A stretch of DNA of 64,000 bases, taken from positions 7,175,001-7,239,000 of the forward strand of contig CM063298.1 of the NCBI GenBank assembly GCA_032173965.1, read 5' to 3'. Of the stretch, positions 1 through 13,274 are shown piece by piece. The position numbers were made by a program, and so were the translations under genes. Source of the stretch: Sitta carolinensis. Its lineage: Eukaryota; Chordata; Aves; Passeriformes; Sittidae. The notes beneath the pieces are model-generated. The model ran no database searches, was not told the DNA's origin, and worked only from the letters and a program-made list of their open reading frames with translations. Within the stretch, counting starts at the first letter, position 1. Every line of letters begins with the position of its first letter.

Positions 1-3000
1 CAGCTTTTATTTCCAAAGAAAAGATGAATTCCTATTTGTTTTCAAGATTGCAATTTTCTCCCCACACTGCAGAGGATGTGAATAAACGAGCAGGGAATGA
101 AAAGGATTAATGAATGAATGGGTGGGAGCTGGGAGAAGGAGGGGACACCCACCACAGTGGGACTGCTGGGAGAAGAGAACCAATATAGCCAGTGCTCAGC
201 AACACAGACACCCCTGGGACCCCCTGCTTAAGTGCAGACGGATTAATAATCATCTCTGAAAGGATTCACTTAGGAGCAAATCAAACAAAAGGAAAGGTAG
301 GAAGAGTTTAAAGTTTAGATCAACCACACATGGCATAAGAAGTGTTTCTACAGAAACACTGAACTTCCAGCTGCTGACACCACTCAGTTCCCAGCAGCTT
401 TTGTCCTTTTTAAATGACGAACCCACCCACATGACTATAGTTTCCTCACCAAGTCTTAAAAGATGCAGAAAAATAAGAAAAAAAGGCATTTGGTATTTAC
501 TGAGGAATTTTTACCAAGCATTGCTCATTTGAGACCTATTGACTCTCCCAGCTGGATCAGAGAGAGGCAGCCCTGTGGAAGTTGCAAAACAAGGAAAAAT
601 TAAATCTTTTTCCCTTATTCTCAAGCTATTTTAAGTAAAATCCAACATCAGGGGATTAGAGGCAAAGTTTGGGATTAGGATTAGTTTTCAGACTACTGTG
701 TGAGCCGCTCTGCTTCATGTGGCAAGTTGGCTTCTGGTGCTGATGGTTCCCAACAAACTGAATGAACTCACCCTTTGCTCTCAGCACTCCAAGATTAATC
801 TTTGCTTTGCCTTCCCAGTGCTTGGGGATGATGGGACACATGAAAGCCACAATAAAGACACCATGGGTTTTTTTGGTGGGAGAAGTGACACTGCCTTCTT
901 AATCCAAAGACCTAGCATTTACCCATCATGCTACTATAATGTATGGCTTAATTTAAAGGCAAGCTCAATTTGCAGATTAATTATTATAACCTGTGACTGG
1001 TTGAGCTTGTAATAAATCACCTGGGTGAGAAATTGCACAGCAATTAACTGATTGTACATTGAGCATGTAAATGTTGGTAAAGAGGTGTCACCTAATGGAG
1101 ACTGATGTTAGGGAACTGCAGGCTGTAGCCAGCAGAAGAAAGTCACAGTGCAAAGCAGGTCAGGGGAGTGGGTGGTGAACAAAACCAGAGGCCAAAAACA
1201 TTTAAAAATATTCAAACCAGCCTTCAGTAACAACAAGCAAAACCAGTGCAGGATTTTCAGGGACTGACAAATTATGGTGGAAGCTGCTGGGATTTCATGC
1301 AGGAAGTGCTGGGACAGCAGATCTGGGAGAGGAGCCACTGGTCAGGACAGCCCTGGCCCCACCAGTGAGGATCAGCACGGACAGAGCTAAAGATGATTGA
1401 CCTTCAAAGCACAGGGAGGCTGCAGCAGATGAAGCTTTCTGGCTGCCACAAGCCTGCATTTCAGAAGCATCACTTCTCACCCAGTCCTGCCAAGCTATTC
1501 CCTCTGACAGCTCTTCCCTTGCAGCATCCTTTGGATGCAGCAGATCTGATTGACCTGCTGATCCCAGGCCTGGGGCAGGCTGAGTGGCCCTGGGACCTTG
1601 GGGCACACAGGCAAGAGATTCCCCAGCTGAGTCTCACCCCTGGCCAGGAACTGGCTGGGTTCTCTCATGAGCACTGACCCACAGGGCCCCTCTCACCCTC
1701 ACCAGGGAAGGGCTGAACCAGCCTCCTGCCACCACAGTGGCTGCCCCAGGTGCCTCCTTCTGATAGAGGCAGAGCAGTAACATGTGAGTTTCTGACCTCA
1801 GTGTAATTTGCACGAGCCCATGGAGAAACTCCCCTTTGCTTTTGGAAGCTCCACTGCCCAGCATGCCAGGCTTTGTTTCTGTTTGGGAACCTCCCTTCAG
1901 AGGAACCAGATTTTCAGCTTAATAATTAAAGCCTAAAGCTGTGGGGCACTCAAGGTTAGAAATGGCTGTAGAATAGCAAGCCCAAGTGTGTTATCTTTCC
2001 TGAGACAGAACAAATGGGAAAGAAGGCAAGTTTAGAAGTTATTTATGTACTGTAGAAGGGCTGAGCCTTGGAGAGCAGTTTGTCACCTTTAGGGCCCACC
2101 TGTGGGATGTCCAGGTGACCTCTGCCCCTCCACAGCAGCAGCACTCCCACCCCAGGACAGTTCTTTGTCAGCCCAAGGACTCTCTGTCAGCACAGCACCA
2201 GCCCTGCTGGGACAGGCAGTCCAAGAGGAAGAGGGAGGGAAAGCTTCTCATCTCCTTGGACATGACCCCAAAATGGGCTGAAGAAATGTGGCACCATCCT
2301 GCAGAGCTGAAGGAAGCTGGGAGATAGCAGAGCACCTCAGCTCATCAATGCTAACATTATCACAGACTCCCAGGTGAGATTCAGTTTGCTAAAGGATCTG
2401 GGGTTTATTACCATGATCAAAGCATTACAAACAAATGCAAACACTGTTGGATGGAATCTGTGAACACTACAGCACTACGAACACTCATCCAGGACTTGAG
2501 TTAAGACAAGTGGCCAAACCAGGCTGCAGTCTGCATCCAGAGCCAGGACCTTGATTAGAGCCAACAGATGTGGATGTGGATCCTTCCCTAATTCACATCC
2601 CCTCCTTCATCACCAGCTGCCCACAGAGTTGCTCAGCAACGCACGGGCTGATACGGCTAATTTACCCAGAGTGAGCCTTCCAGCTCCCAGGAGGAGATGC
2701 TCTGACCTGACACTGTGTTCCCTGTGCACTCAGCCACAGAGAGCTGCCAGGGAAAAGGGAAAACCAGGAACCCCTGGCACCCCAAGGTAAGGGAGGGATC
2801 CCCACAGGGCTGTACCCCTGCCTGCAAGGGATGCACCAGGAACAGGTGGCATGTCTGCCTGGCACAGGTGCCTGCAGCCCCCATTTCCACATCCCATCCC
2901 AGCAAACAGGACCCTGGTAGCAAGCCTCACTTGTCTAAAGTTGCAATAGGGCTAGGTCCATCACTCTCCACTGTTTTCCAATAAATTCTTGTACTGAGAC

Positions 3001-6000
3001 AGACCTTGCAGGCAGCCAGAGGAAGCACAGAAATGCAGCTGCCTTTGACAGCATATTCAGAGGCACATCAGGATCAGCAGTATCCTTCTCCAGGATGGAA
3101 ACAGGCCAGCATTATAGTCCTGCAGCCATTACAGCCCACAACTGCAAGATTACCATCACATTCTTCCCCTTTACCTCGAAATACAGGGTTTTTTCTGCAG
3201 TAGCAGGCCCTAGATACACTGGACAGTCTTGGAAGAGGATTTGCTGTGTACATGATTTCTCCACCAGAGAATTAGGATTTGTCCAAAACCCCACAGCAGC
3301 CCCTGACAGCATCCAGTGGACTCAAATTTTCCTTAACCCAAAAGGCCCTATCCCAGCAAACCAGCAAGAACAACAAATGCAGCTCTGCCTACAAAAACCG
3401 AAAAGGAAATGTGGGAAGCTCAAATTAATATTTATGATTCTTGATTATTTGCATTATCAGGAATTTAACAATGCAGTCCAGAGAGCAGAGATGAACTGTT
3501 CCTCCAGCCCCAGAAAGCCCCGTAAGCCACACCTGGAAGGAATGAAGGTAGAAAGAAAAAAGTTCATTATTCATTGAGAAAGAAAACTTTCCTGAGGGAT
3601 GAAAAGACAATCTGCTTTGCTGTGGCACAGCTTCCAGGGAAATGGGGCCGATTACAAAACCTGCTTGGGATTTAGCAGGCAGCTGCTGGGAAACTTGTTG
3701 GTTTGTATTGAGAAAGAGAAATTAGGTTGGAGAATTATTAGTGATAAAAGAGAGGAGTTCCATGCTCCACACCCAAAGTCAATGTGTCTGTAGCACTTAA
3801 TCCTTATCAACATCAGGTTGCACAGCTGGAGCCCATCACCATGGGGATCATAAAGACTGCCCAGGGTTCCCGCTGGGCTCTCCATCCTGCTGGGGGGAGT
3901 TTCAGCCTCACCTTGCAACACTGGAGCCTTTGGTTCTTCCTCCTGTGACTCTGAGGTTTCTTGCTCTTTACCACCACCTGCAGTAGGTGGGTATGTTCTG
4001 ATTTTCTGTTTTACACAAGTTTTCACAAGTAGGATCAAATCAGTCACAAGTGTTGTGCAAAGGAGCAGCTCAGCAGCACTAGGACCCAGCAACATTCCCA
4101 GCTGAACACGTGGTGAGGTCCCAGTCCTGCAATCCTGTTCCTGGGCCTCCAACACCTCTTGGAGACATCTCTGTTCTCCCCTAGGAATTATTTACCCTTT
4201 GGGCTGTCACATCCAGTTTATTGACCTGCTTGCCTGGGAGCTGGATACTTCGCTGCTAGGTGGTCTGTTCCCCACAAAACCCAATTGCATCTTTGGTGTA
4301 CCTAAGCAGCAAGGGCACCTCTGGAAGGGTCTGGGCCTTCATTAGTCTCCAGACAGTTCCATGCACGGCAGAAGGGAGCTGTTTCATTAATTACAAGAGG
4401 AGCCATTCCCCAGGCAAGGCAGCAGCTAACAAAGGAAATTACTCACTGGCCTCCCAACAGTTACAACTTAATTAAACAAGCATCCTTCCTCCAAGGCACC
4501 CATCAGATTTCTGGAGCCTTGCTAGAGCCGAAAGAGGAACCAAGAAACCTTCAGCCCCAGGGCTGCATTTGCAGGTGGAATTTCCAATGCCAGAGAAAGG
4601 CACTCCATTTTCTTGCAAATGGATCTCATCAAGAGCAAAGCTTCCCTGGAGGTTTTCCATCCCAGAGTGGTGGCCACAGCCCAATGCTGCACCACCCCAT
4701 TTCACCCCTACACACAGGGCTCAGATCTGGTTTCTCTTCAGCATCAGGGCAAGCACAAGGGGAGCAGCATTTTAGGGGAGTCTTCCATTTCTCATGTATC
4801 CTCCTTGGAATCCCCATTACCTCCTTGAAGCAGGAGAGCTGCTTGACCCATGAAGCTTTCATCTCCAGTCCACAAAGAAAAGACAAAAACTTGTATTACA
4901 GCTGTTCTAAGCCTGGTGCTCTACTTCTCTCTACACCACTAGGCAGATCCACCATCAGCTTTTCCATCTGCAGATATATAACTTAAATGGAATTATGCCA
5001 GCAGCAGGGATCATGCTGTTCCTGTTCCACAGCCATGCTCTGGAAACAGATGCAGATTTATGTAATATCAAATTCTGACTTTTCTCAGACCTGTCAGCAG
5101 AGCTCCCTTGGCTTCAGCGTAGCTGAAGTGCTGGGTGCAACTGAAAGCAAGATCCAGCACAAAGCACTCTGGAGTTATTCACAGTGCATGAATAATCTGT
5201 ATACAATACCCTTCTAATGCAAACAGCAGCATTAAAAGCGCAAAACCAGAGCCAGCAGAAGCAATTTCTCTGCTCTCATATGAGCACAGGCTATTTTCTG
5301 CCTACTTGCTACCTGAGCAAGCTCGGCACCAGGGAACACCATGTCTACCTCTGGTTCACTGAGCACACTCTGGACACCAGTTTGTGGATGTTGAGACCAA
5401 AGCAGGACCACCATCCCACTTATCTGCACAGCTGCTTTGTCACAGTCAGTACAAAGACGTTAGCCAGGTGTCCAAAACCCCAGAACTTGGACCCTGCAGC
5501 CTCACACTGTGCTGAAAACAGAGCCTGCTGCCCTCATTCCATGGTGGGAAACATCTCCCATCCCACCTGGCCACTCCAATGACTCTTTTTCAGTCAAATC
5601 AGGTGCTTGTTTAGTCAATATGCAAGACAAATCTGGCCAATTCATGCCATCCTGCCAGGAGACAGAATTTCCCCCTTTGGGGTGGAAGTCATTCCAAGAT
5701 TGCACAGTATTTCTGGTTGCAATTGGTTTGATTTTATCCTTCAGACAAGCTCTCATTGTGGTTGGTGTTTTTTTTTTTTTTTTTCATGATTAAAGTGGTC
5801 TTTGTTATCTGGAAAAGTACTTAAGTGTAATTAAGTCACCCAGTCCTTCATTTGATAAGGACTAAGCAGATTGAGTTCTTGCATACCTTCCCTCCAAGGC
5901 ATTTCCCTCCACATGCCTTCCAAGCTTTCAGTATCCTTTTAAAAAACCCTGATAATGAAGTTGTAGGAGTCACTTAAGCATTTCTGGCCCAAAGGGGGGA

Positions 6001-7898
6001 ACAGATCAGCTCCCTGCCCTTGCCTCCCACCCTAAAACCAATCCTCCTTCCCACCCAGAAGCAAAAGGCAGGGAGACTTTCTGTCCTCCAGCCCTCCAAG
6101 GCTCCTTTCACCCATTCCATGGTGGTGTTGCACTCTGATACTTTCAGCCAGGGCAGGCATCCTGTTAAAGAGCTGCACACTGATAACAAGGGTTTCTGTA
6201 TCCAGGGTTACCTCTGGATGTGTAGGTGTAGCCAAAGGGCTTAATCTTGCCTGTTCCCATCCCAAATCCTGCTGGGCTGGTGGGATCATTGCTTACACAT
6301 TGCAGACCAATTCCAACTAAACTCCATCCTCATGCTGTCCCCTGCATGCAGGGCAGCTTGCTGCCAGGTACGTCAGCATAAACTCCATCTCCTTCCAGGA
6401 GTGTATCAAGGAAAAAAAAAGTCTCTCCAGTTGCATTAGGATAAAATTATACCTGGCTCGAGTTGACACTGTGCAGCCACTTCTGCTGGAACAGATTGAT
6501 TAAATCTACCCATCCCTACAGCTACTGACAGCTCCCAGCAATGCCTGAAGAAAGGAAAATGAGGCTTTCAGGAGAAAGGAGCATAGCTGTTCACTTCAGT
6601 GGCATCTCCCTCACTTTTCCAAGTTGTTGTTCAGAGCATTACATACAGAGATTGCATCCCAGCCTGCCTCCCAAGTTCAGCCTGAGCACACCTTTTAAAA
6701 CTTCATAGATGGACATTCCTGACACCAGTTCTCTGTACTCCCAACTGAAATAAATTAAATAAAGCCATTAATTTAGCTGCACACCAATGAGATCTGCTCT
6801 GGAGCCACATGTGAGGCACAGCTCAAGTGTGCAGAGGTTTGCAGTGAGAGGCACAACCCTTGCACCCAACTGCTCTTGTGAAGCTCAGTGCCCCAAGATG
6901 ACCAACAGCAGCAGCTGCCAGGACATAAACTACTCCCCAAAACAGCCAGGAGCTCTACCAACTTCTGAGACAAGCACGAACAGTAGGGCCCAGCATGGAT
7001 GCAGGTTTTCAAAATAGTTCAATTTTTAGCAACAAATTCATGGGAGAAGAGGGGGAAACCAGCTTGGTTATTGGGAAAGATTTATGGGATAGCCCCTGCT
7101 TGTGTGGCAGGAGCTGCCACATGCAATATTCATCCAAATGTCCCAGGGCTGCTGCACACACAGACTGGACTCCATATCTCGCCCAAGTGCTCCATCTAAC
7201 AGATTTGCTGCCAATATGATTTTAGAGGACTAAAAAAAAATACCTTTGCTGTGTCGGGTGAAAATTACTCTATCCTTCAGCATAAAACCTTGTTGGAGAG
7301 CAAAAAGCAGACAACTGCCTTTACAATCTGCACCCAGACCCATACGTGACTGGCAGAAAGATAACAGCCCTCAGGCACTGAGTGATTTTCAATTTACACA
7401 GTTCTTTCAGTGCAGAAATGCACCACTCCTACAAACCTGCCTTTTTACTCCAGATGGAATCCAATCACACAAAATACCATGTAGACATTCAAGAGAAAAC
7501 TCTCAGGCTGTAAGTTTAAAACAAAAGGGAGTTACAGCCACAAAACGGCTTTGGTGTAGGCTCTGAAAGTCCTGTACAGCTTCAAATGCAAGAAGCAGCA
7601 CTTGGCTGGGAAGTGTCAAGGCAAGGCCAGCCCTTAACAGCTATTTAATGGCCCAAAGACAGGGCACTCTGCAGGATCCCATAAGCAGTGGGACATTTGG
7701 GATCCAAGACCTTCTGGGCATCATATCAACCCCACCAGGCTCCCAGCTTGGCTGCTGGAGCCACACACCCAGGAGATGGGGAGACCAAAGAGGATACTAA
7801 GGGGGTTGCAAGTGTTAAATAGAGGCAAATTTTCTCCCAGCATTGAAAAGCTGCTGAGGGGTGAAAGCTGGTGGAGAAAGAGCAGCAGCATTAGACAA

Positions 7899-8013
7899 GA
7901 GTCAACAATCATCACACAAAACCTCCTCAGAGCAGGGCATGCCAGTTCCTCCAGCCCACCCCACAAGTGTTGCCGTGGGCCAGCATTCAAGCAGCAGCCC
8001 AGTTTTCAAATAG
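7899..8013 (+). repeat. Duplicated 110-bp segment, copy 1
   Basis: This stretch starts at gagtcaacaatcatcaca and ends at cccagttttcaaatag. It is almost identical to the segment 1.6 kb downstream, with single-base differences such as gccgtggg versus gccatggg and cagcattc versus cagctttc. Both copies are in the same orientation. Copy 1 lacks about 13 bases that copy 2 carries near the left end. I do not recognise the sequence as a known avian repeat. Confidence 0.85.
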
Positions 8014-9477
8014 CATAAAGCATAATCACAACCAGCCTTCTTTCCCACCCCTCAGTGACTGCTTCACTTCACTGCCAGCTGGAGACTCATCCCTTCCCCC
8101 TCCATCCAATAAGTTTGCTTCCCATAAGAAAAGGAACCGAGCAACATCTTCTTTAGCCTTGTGTACCAAGAACAAATCAACCTGCTGTAGTGCTGTAACT
8201 GAAGCTGCCTCAACCAGTCACAGTGCTGTAGATGGCACTCGGTGTTCACAAGGCTGATTTGTTTGTGGGAGCTGTTAAAATACCATCATTATTCTAAATT
8301 CTTGCTGTAGCACTTGAATTAAACTCAAGAGCTCAGAGAGGTACACACCAGCATTCCAAAGAAACTAAGCAGAGACCTTTGAAACACAGACACAGAAGAG
8401 AGTTCAGTGGTCCTGGGACAGCTGGTGCAGACACTGAACAGCTCTTCATGCTTTCTGAACACACAATCACCTGCTGCTCCAGATCTCATTCTGCTTACAG
8501 ACTCAGCCACACAAGCAGCACGGCAAAAATTGTTCATTCCATTTGGTTTAAAGCCTGGCGTGCACAGAACAGGTAAGGAATAGCCTGAAGCTTCACAAGC
8601 TAATGAGACACTGCAGAGCAGATCCTTAATCTCTCAAGTTCTTCCCTTAAACAATATTTTCTCGCTCTCAGTCTCCAACACAAGCCAAAGGCACCCTGGG
8701 TGTCCTGACTCAGTCGCTTGTCTCCAGCCTGAAGGCATTTCCCTGCCAGGCATCTCCTTTCATAGAGATCATACCCAGCAAGGAGCAGCAGGATTTTGAA
8801 CACTTCTCCTGACCAAAGCCAGGGAAGACATTTCCAACTACCTGGTGAGCACAAACACATGAAAGAAACTTGAGCAAGGAGCATAATCTGTAGCCTCAAA
8901 ATCTGCACAGTGAGGCTCCTTCACCTCAGGCAGGTATCCCAGTGTCAGTCTGTCCAGCTGAACCATGAGCAGGATGCCAAGGCAAATTGGGGAAATGAGG
9001 AAAGCTTCAGCCATTCTCTCCAGACAGAAATAACTCAGCATTTCTCCCAGCCCAGCACATCACTGAGGTAAGAAAGGTTCCGACTATTTCAATCATTCTT
9101 GCTGGCGTCGGTCCATGGTTTCTTGGTTTTCACATGTAATTAACAAAGTGGAGTTTCCAGTAAGTGATTGCAAATAAATCCTTAGATGCCTTACAGATAG
9201 CAGCTGCAGAAAGTCACACAGTGGCATTTGAAAGCCCAGATTCAGATCAGCTCTGGGTTTCCAGTAGCTGATTGTGTACCACAGCTGTGCATAAAAATAC
9301 TAACTCTGTTTTCCTGTCACTGAGCAGAGCCCCAGGAATTGTCTTGCGTATGGAAAGTCACACAAAGACAATTTCTACCACAAATTTAGAAGACAGAGTG
9401 AAATTTAAGCTCTTTTCATTTCTCAGCTATCAGGAAGCAGTGGTAGATGTCAGCACATCACAGCACATAGACAAAGG

Positions 9478-9605
9478 AGTCAACAATCATCACAGGAAGC
9501 CTCCTCCCACCTTCCTCCTCAGAGCAGGGCATGCCAGTTCCTCCAGCCCACCCCACAAGTGTTGCCATGGGCCAGCTTTCAAGCAGCAGCCCAGTTTTCA
9601 AATAG
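9478..9605 (+). repeat. Duplicated 110-bp segment, copy 2
   Basis: Second copy of the segment near 7.9 kb, in direct orientation. It has a short extra tract (ctcctcccacctt) near its left end and then high identity through cccagttttcaaatag. The flanks outside the matching block differ, so the duplicated unit is limited to roughly this length. It may be a local duplication or two copies of a dispersed repeat. Confidence 0.85.
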
Positions 9606-10267
9606 TTATGGAGAGGTATTAATTGCTTAATCCCCAAAGTTCTGTTCTCAAAGACATATTTCTTTGTTTTTTTTTTTTTTCTTAAAAATATCCTTCTTCT
9701 TCCAAGCCCAGCCTTGATGAGTGACAAAAGAAGCTTAGCCCAGAAACCCTCTTCAGTAATCTCCTGTTTGGAAAAAACTCTCTTTCCATTGCCCTGCCCA
9801 AACTCCCATCTGTAACACACTGTGGGAATAATCACAAGCATCCTAAAGCAATAAGAATTTTGCCAAAAGTCTCCCAGCTGAAGCTAGAAAACAGACAGAT
9901 CCCACACTTCCCAGACAAGCTGTAACACCTGACACCATTACCTGCTTTGCATCTAAACCCAAATACTTCAGTTTCGAGGTCTGCCAAATCCTGTTGGAAT
10001 GGACTGCCAAACCATCCCTTCTCATGGGCTATTGTAAGAAGTTTAAGTTGTCTAAATGGTGCTTTGCAAGCTCAGAATTGAGATATTTCTACTAGAATAT
10101 AATTAAGTATAACAGACATCAGACAACCGATTGCTGAACTACAGCTAACCTATGCTTACAGGTTTGTTGGGCAGTCATGATGTGGGCATAGCTCAGAGGA
10201 ACTGTGATAACACCACAGGTATTGCAAGACACACAAAAATTGAAGTACTTGCCAGTTTTGGGGAGTT

Positions 10268-10405
10268 TCATAGAATAACAGAATGGTTTGGGTTGGGAGG
10301 GACCTTAAAGCCCACCCCTTTCCAGGTCCGTGTGTTGAGCATGGACACCTTCCACTGGACCCAGCTGCTCAAAGGCCCATCTAATTTGGTCTTGAACATT
10401 TGAAA
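10268..10405 (-). mobile_element. CR1 LINE, truncated 3' fragment
   Basis: The + strand reads tcatagaataacagaatgg followed by tttgggttgggagggacctt, the reverse complement of the conserved 3' end of avian CR1. It continues with the usual block about the value of a loss of text (caccttccactggacccagctgctcaaaggcccatctaatttggtcttgaac), which places the element on the - strand. It is 5'-truncated and has no reverse-transcriptase coding sequence left. Confidence 0.9.
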
Positions 10406-11656
10406 CATCCTTTTCTGTCCCAGATTACACAAAGCATCTACACACAAATCCTCCTGGTATCAGAACATACTCCATGGGTTGCAATGAAAGCAAGAGGATG
10501 GGTGGGCCATGTTACCCATCTCAGACAGTTTTCCAGGTGTTACCATTTGTAAAGTCTGAGGCACAGCTGGTTTTTGCAGAATTACTAAAATGTTTCCAAA
10601 CACCCCGCCAGGAACTTCAGGGTTTGTTGACACAGGGATTAAAGCAGGTAGCTGTACCTGGCAGAGCTGTTCTGCTTCAGCACAAAGCATGCAATTCCCA
10701 CCTGGCTGTGCTACATAAAACTAGGAAAACAATCCCAAGGCCAAACCTTCTCCTGTTTTTAAAAAAACACCGAGTCTATTTGCACCAAGTTCATCCAGGA
10801 GTTAACCACAAGGAACTTGTGAATACAGGAACTGCACAAACACGACTTGAGCACAACAGAAAATGACTAGAAGGACTCAAACCCATCCTCACACACCACA
10901 GCTCTGCTTTGCTCCCCCCTGGAGCAGTGTCAGAAGCAGGAGGGAGAACCAGGAGCAGGCTGTCCTGTTCAGAAGAGGCAGCCAGCCCCATTTTTAGTCC
11001 TAATGGTCTTTTTACACTTAGTTAACATTTTTCCCCAATCAGAAAAAAAACTCAAAACACCACAGCAAAGTGGGCAAGCATACCACACTCACCTGCTCCA
11101 AGAGCCCACATGCACTGCTCTGGTTTATTCAGTGTGGTGTCACTCCATTCAAATTAAGCCCTTTCTCACTGGGATGAGGGCAGTGTCCAGCACAGAAGTC
11201 AGGAGCAGCTTTGGCTTCCACCATCAGCTTCCTCCATGGCTTCTCCTGCCACCCAGACAGAGAGGGCTGGCTCCTGCTCTGCTCCCTGGTGCCACACACC
11301 CACAGTCTTCCTCTCTGGCAGCACCCAAGGTCACAGTCCCATATCCATCATTACTTGAGGTCCCAAGGACCCCCCAAGCAGACCAGTTACTCATAATGCC
11401 AGGTTTCACCACTGCTCAGCTCATTGACCATTATTTAACTTCTTTTCAGAACCCTGTCCACAAAGAGAACCCAAGACAGCCAAGCTCTGCTCAAAATACA
11501 TTCAGGTTCAAATCCTGAACAAAGGTAAAAAAGACCACTAATTTAAGGAAAGAAACCCTTTTAAAACCATCCCGCCCAAGCACCACAGCTACAACTTCAA
11601 AGCAGCTAGACAAAAATCTCAACTCAAAACCAGAATATGTACAGGGGAAAAACAGA

Positions 11657-11669
11657 CCCCCCCCCCCCC
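11657..11669. repeat. Poly(C) run of 13
   Basis: An uninterrupted C13 tract followed within 40 bases by further C5-C6 runs. It is listed as a low-complexity tract and has no assigned function. Confidence 0.9.
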
Positions 11670-13077
11670 ATCACCCCCTGTTTATAAGTGGAGAATAGGA
11701 AGTGCAGCCCCCCCCGGACAACCCACACCCAGTAGATAACACTTGGAATTAGGGCTGATAAGAGGATTCAGCTGGGGAGAATATGAGTCCCAGCCCAACA
11801 AAGGTGGGTGCCCCCTGAGAGGAACAGGACATCCCCCAACACATGACAGCTAAAATCCCCGTATTGAAAAGGAACATGAACTGAGATTAGTCTTGACATT
11901 TCTGGGTCTTGTAATCACAGTGGGTGACAAAAACAAATTCATGATCAGAGCTTTTCCCTGAGCAATTTAAACACGGCTATTTTAAAGGAAGACTGAGCTG
12001 AACAAAGGGGTGACAGCCCGAAAGTTGAAAGCCACAGGATGTGGAGTCCTGGGATTATGTGATAATCAGACAGTCCAAGCAGTCTCCAAACTACACGTAT
12101 TTTTTGGAAATCAGGGTGAAAAAGCAGAGCCCCTGCACAGCCTTCTGCCCCTCACTCCATCCATGGGTTCTTATCCCCCCACATGCCATGGCAAGGCGCT
12201 GCTGGACAAAATCACTTGACCCCCTCACAAGGTGAAGGCTCAGTTCAGGAGGAGGAAATAATGAGGCAGGAAGCGAAAATTAAAATATTTCAGTGGAAAA
12301 TGGAAGGGAGTGGGTTTTATATTCATCTCCCTATGTTGGCATCTTGTCAAAGGGCTTTTATTGGGAAACCACAGCTGGAACCAGGGACTCTTGGTGGGGA
12401 GAAAAGCTGTTTTTCCTCCTTGAGGCTCAGTGCCTCCTGTGAGATATCCCACAGCAAACGGAGATGTGTTTGAGGTGAAACTTGAATTTTTGGTGTGTTT
12501 CCCCATCAGATCTGTCCATGCCTTCCCTGGCAGCCAGTCCAGCCATGCTGGCTGTGGTGTGAGGCTGTGGTGCCTTTGTGATTTTGTGTTTTCCAGCCCC
12601 ACTGGGTTGCTGCACACTGCAGGCAGTTGATGGCACCAGCCACTGCTGGAGCCTGAACCAGGAGAAATAGTGACACTACTGAAGGGACAATCCTCCTGCC
12701 CCAGTGAGCAGGACACAGCCACTTCCAGACGCTTCTGGCTGGTTCCACATGGTTCCAACAGCCCCATGGCAGGGCACAGCTGAGCCTGTTGGTGATACTG
12801 GGGAAATGTACTGAATAATTTATAGAATTGATAAGATTTGAAGAACTTACAAGAATTTAATAATTACTAAGAATTTATTTAAGAATGTATTTTCCTTCGG
12901 GGAAATGTATTTTAAAAAGGGCAAAATGCAGTGAGGAGAGAGGGGGAAAAACGTGATAGAAGGTCCTGTGAGCAGCATGGTTGGGGGAAAGAGGGGAGGG
13001 ACAGGTGGCCCAGGCGCTGCACTGCTCCCAGAAGCCCCGAACAGAGCAGATATCCAAGCCTGGGACTAATATTAATT

Positions 13078-13080
<3 letters not shown>

Positions 13081-13117
<37 letters not shown>
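13081..13117. repeat. Poly(T) tract, 37 bases
   Basis: An uninterrupted T37 run just upstream of the GC-rich island. It could be the poly(A) tail of a retroposed sequence on the - strand, but I recognise no parent transcript beside it. Long homopolymers are also common assembly weak points. Confidence 0.9.
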
Positions 13118-13121
<4 letters not shown>

Positions 13122-13274
13122 AAACCGAGCCCGTTTTACCCGTATCATTTATCGGTGTGTTTATTCCAATTCCAACCCACGATTCGTTTCACGTCCCTGC
13201 ACCCCATCGGGCAGAGGCGGTGTGAGGGAGCAGCTCAGCACAACGGATCTGGGTCGGGTCCCGGGGCAAAACCC

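Larger units (their letters stand above)
1..12900. other. Non-coding stretch upstream of TSEN54
   Basis: I see no exon that I can assign to a protein family on either strand. Open reading frames here are short, lack recognisable motifs and are not flanked by a consistent chain of splice sites. In human the next gene on this side is CASKIN2, transcribed away from TSEN54. Its ankyrin-repeat, SH3 and SAM coding exons are not visible here, so if the order is conserved they lie outside the window or only 5' non-coding exons fall inside. The interval holds a CR1 fragment, a duplicated 110-bp segment and a few homopolymer runs, listed separately. Confidence 0.6.

Noticed and set aside
3652..4155. 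A 167-codon - strand frame with a hydrophobic start and a polar middle
   Set aside because: One frame of this size is expected by chance in a window like this. No family recognised, no splice partners found, and no match to SMIM-type or CASKIN2 proteins known from the region in human.
10188..10200. tagctcagagg, like a tRNA A box
   Set aside because: No B box follows at the proper distance, and no cloverleaf can be drawn.
11502..11518. Hairpin tcagg-ttcaaat-cctga resembling a tRNA T-arm with B box
   Set aside because: No A box, anticodon arm or acceptor stem can be formed in the 60 bases upstream.
1..12900. CASKIN2 coding exons, expected from human gene order
   Set aside because: No ankyrin, SH3 or SAM domain sequence was found on either strand, so none is annotated.
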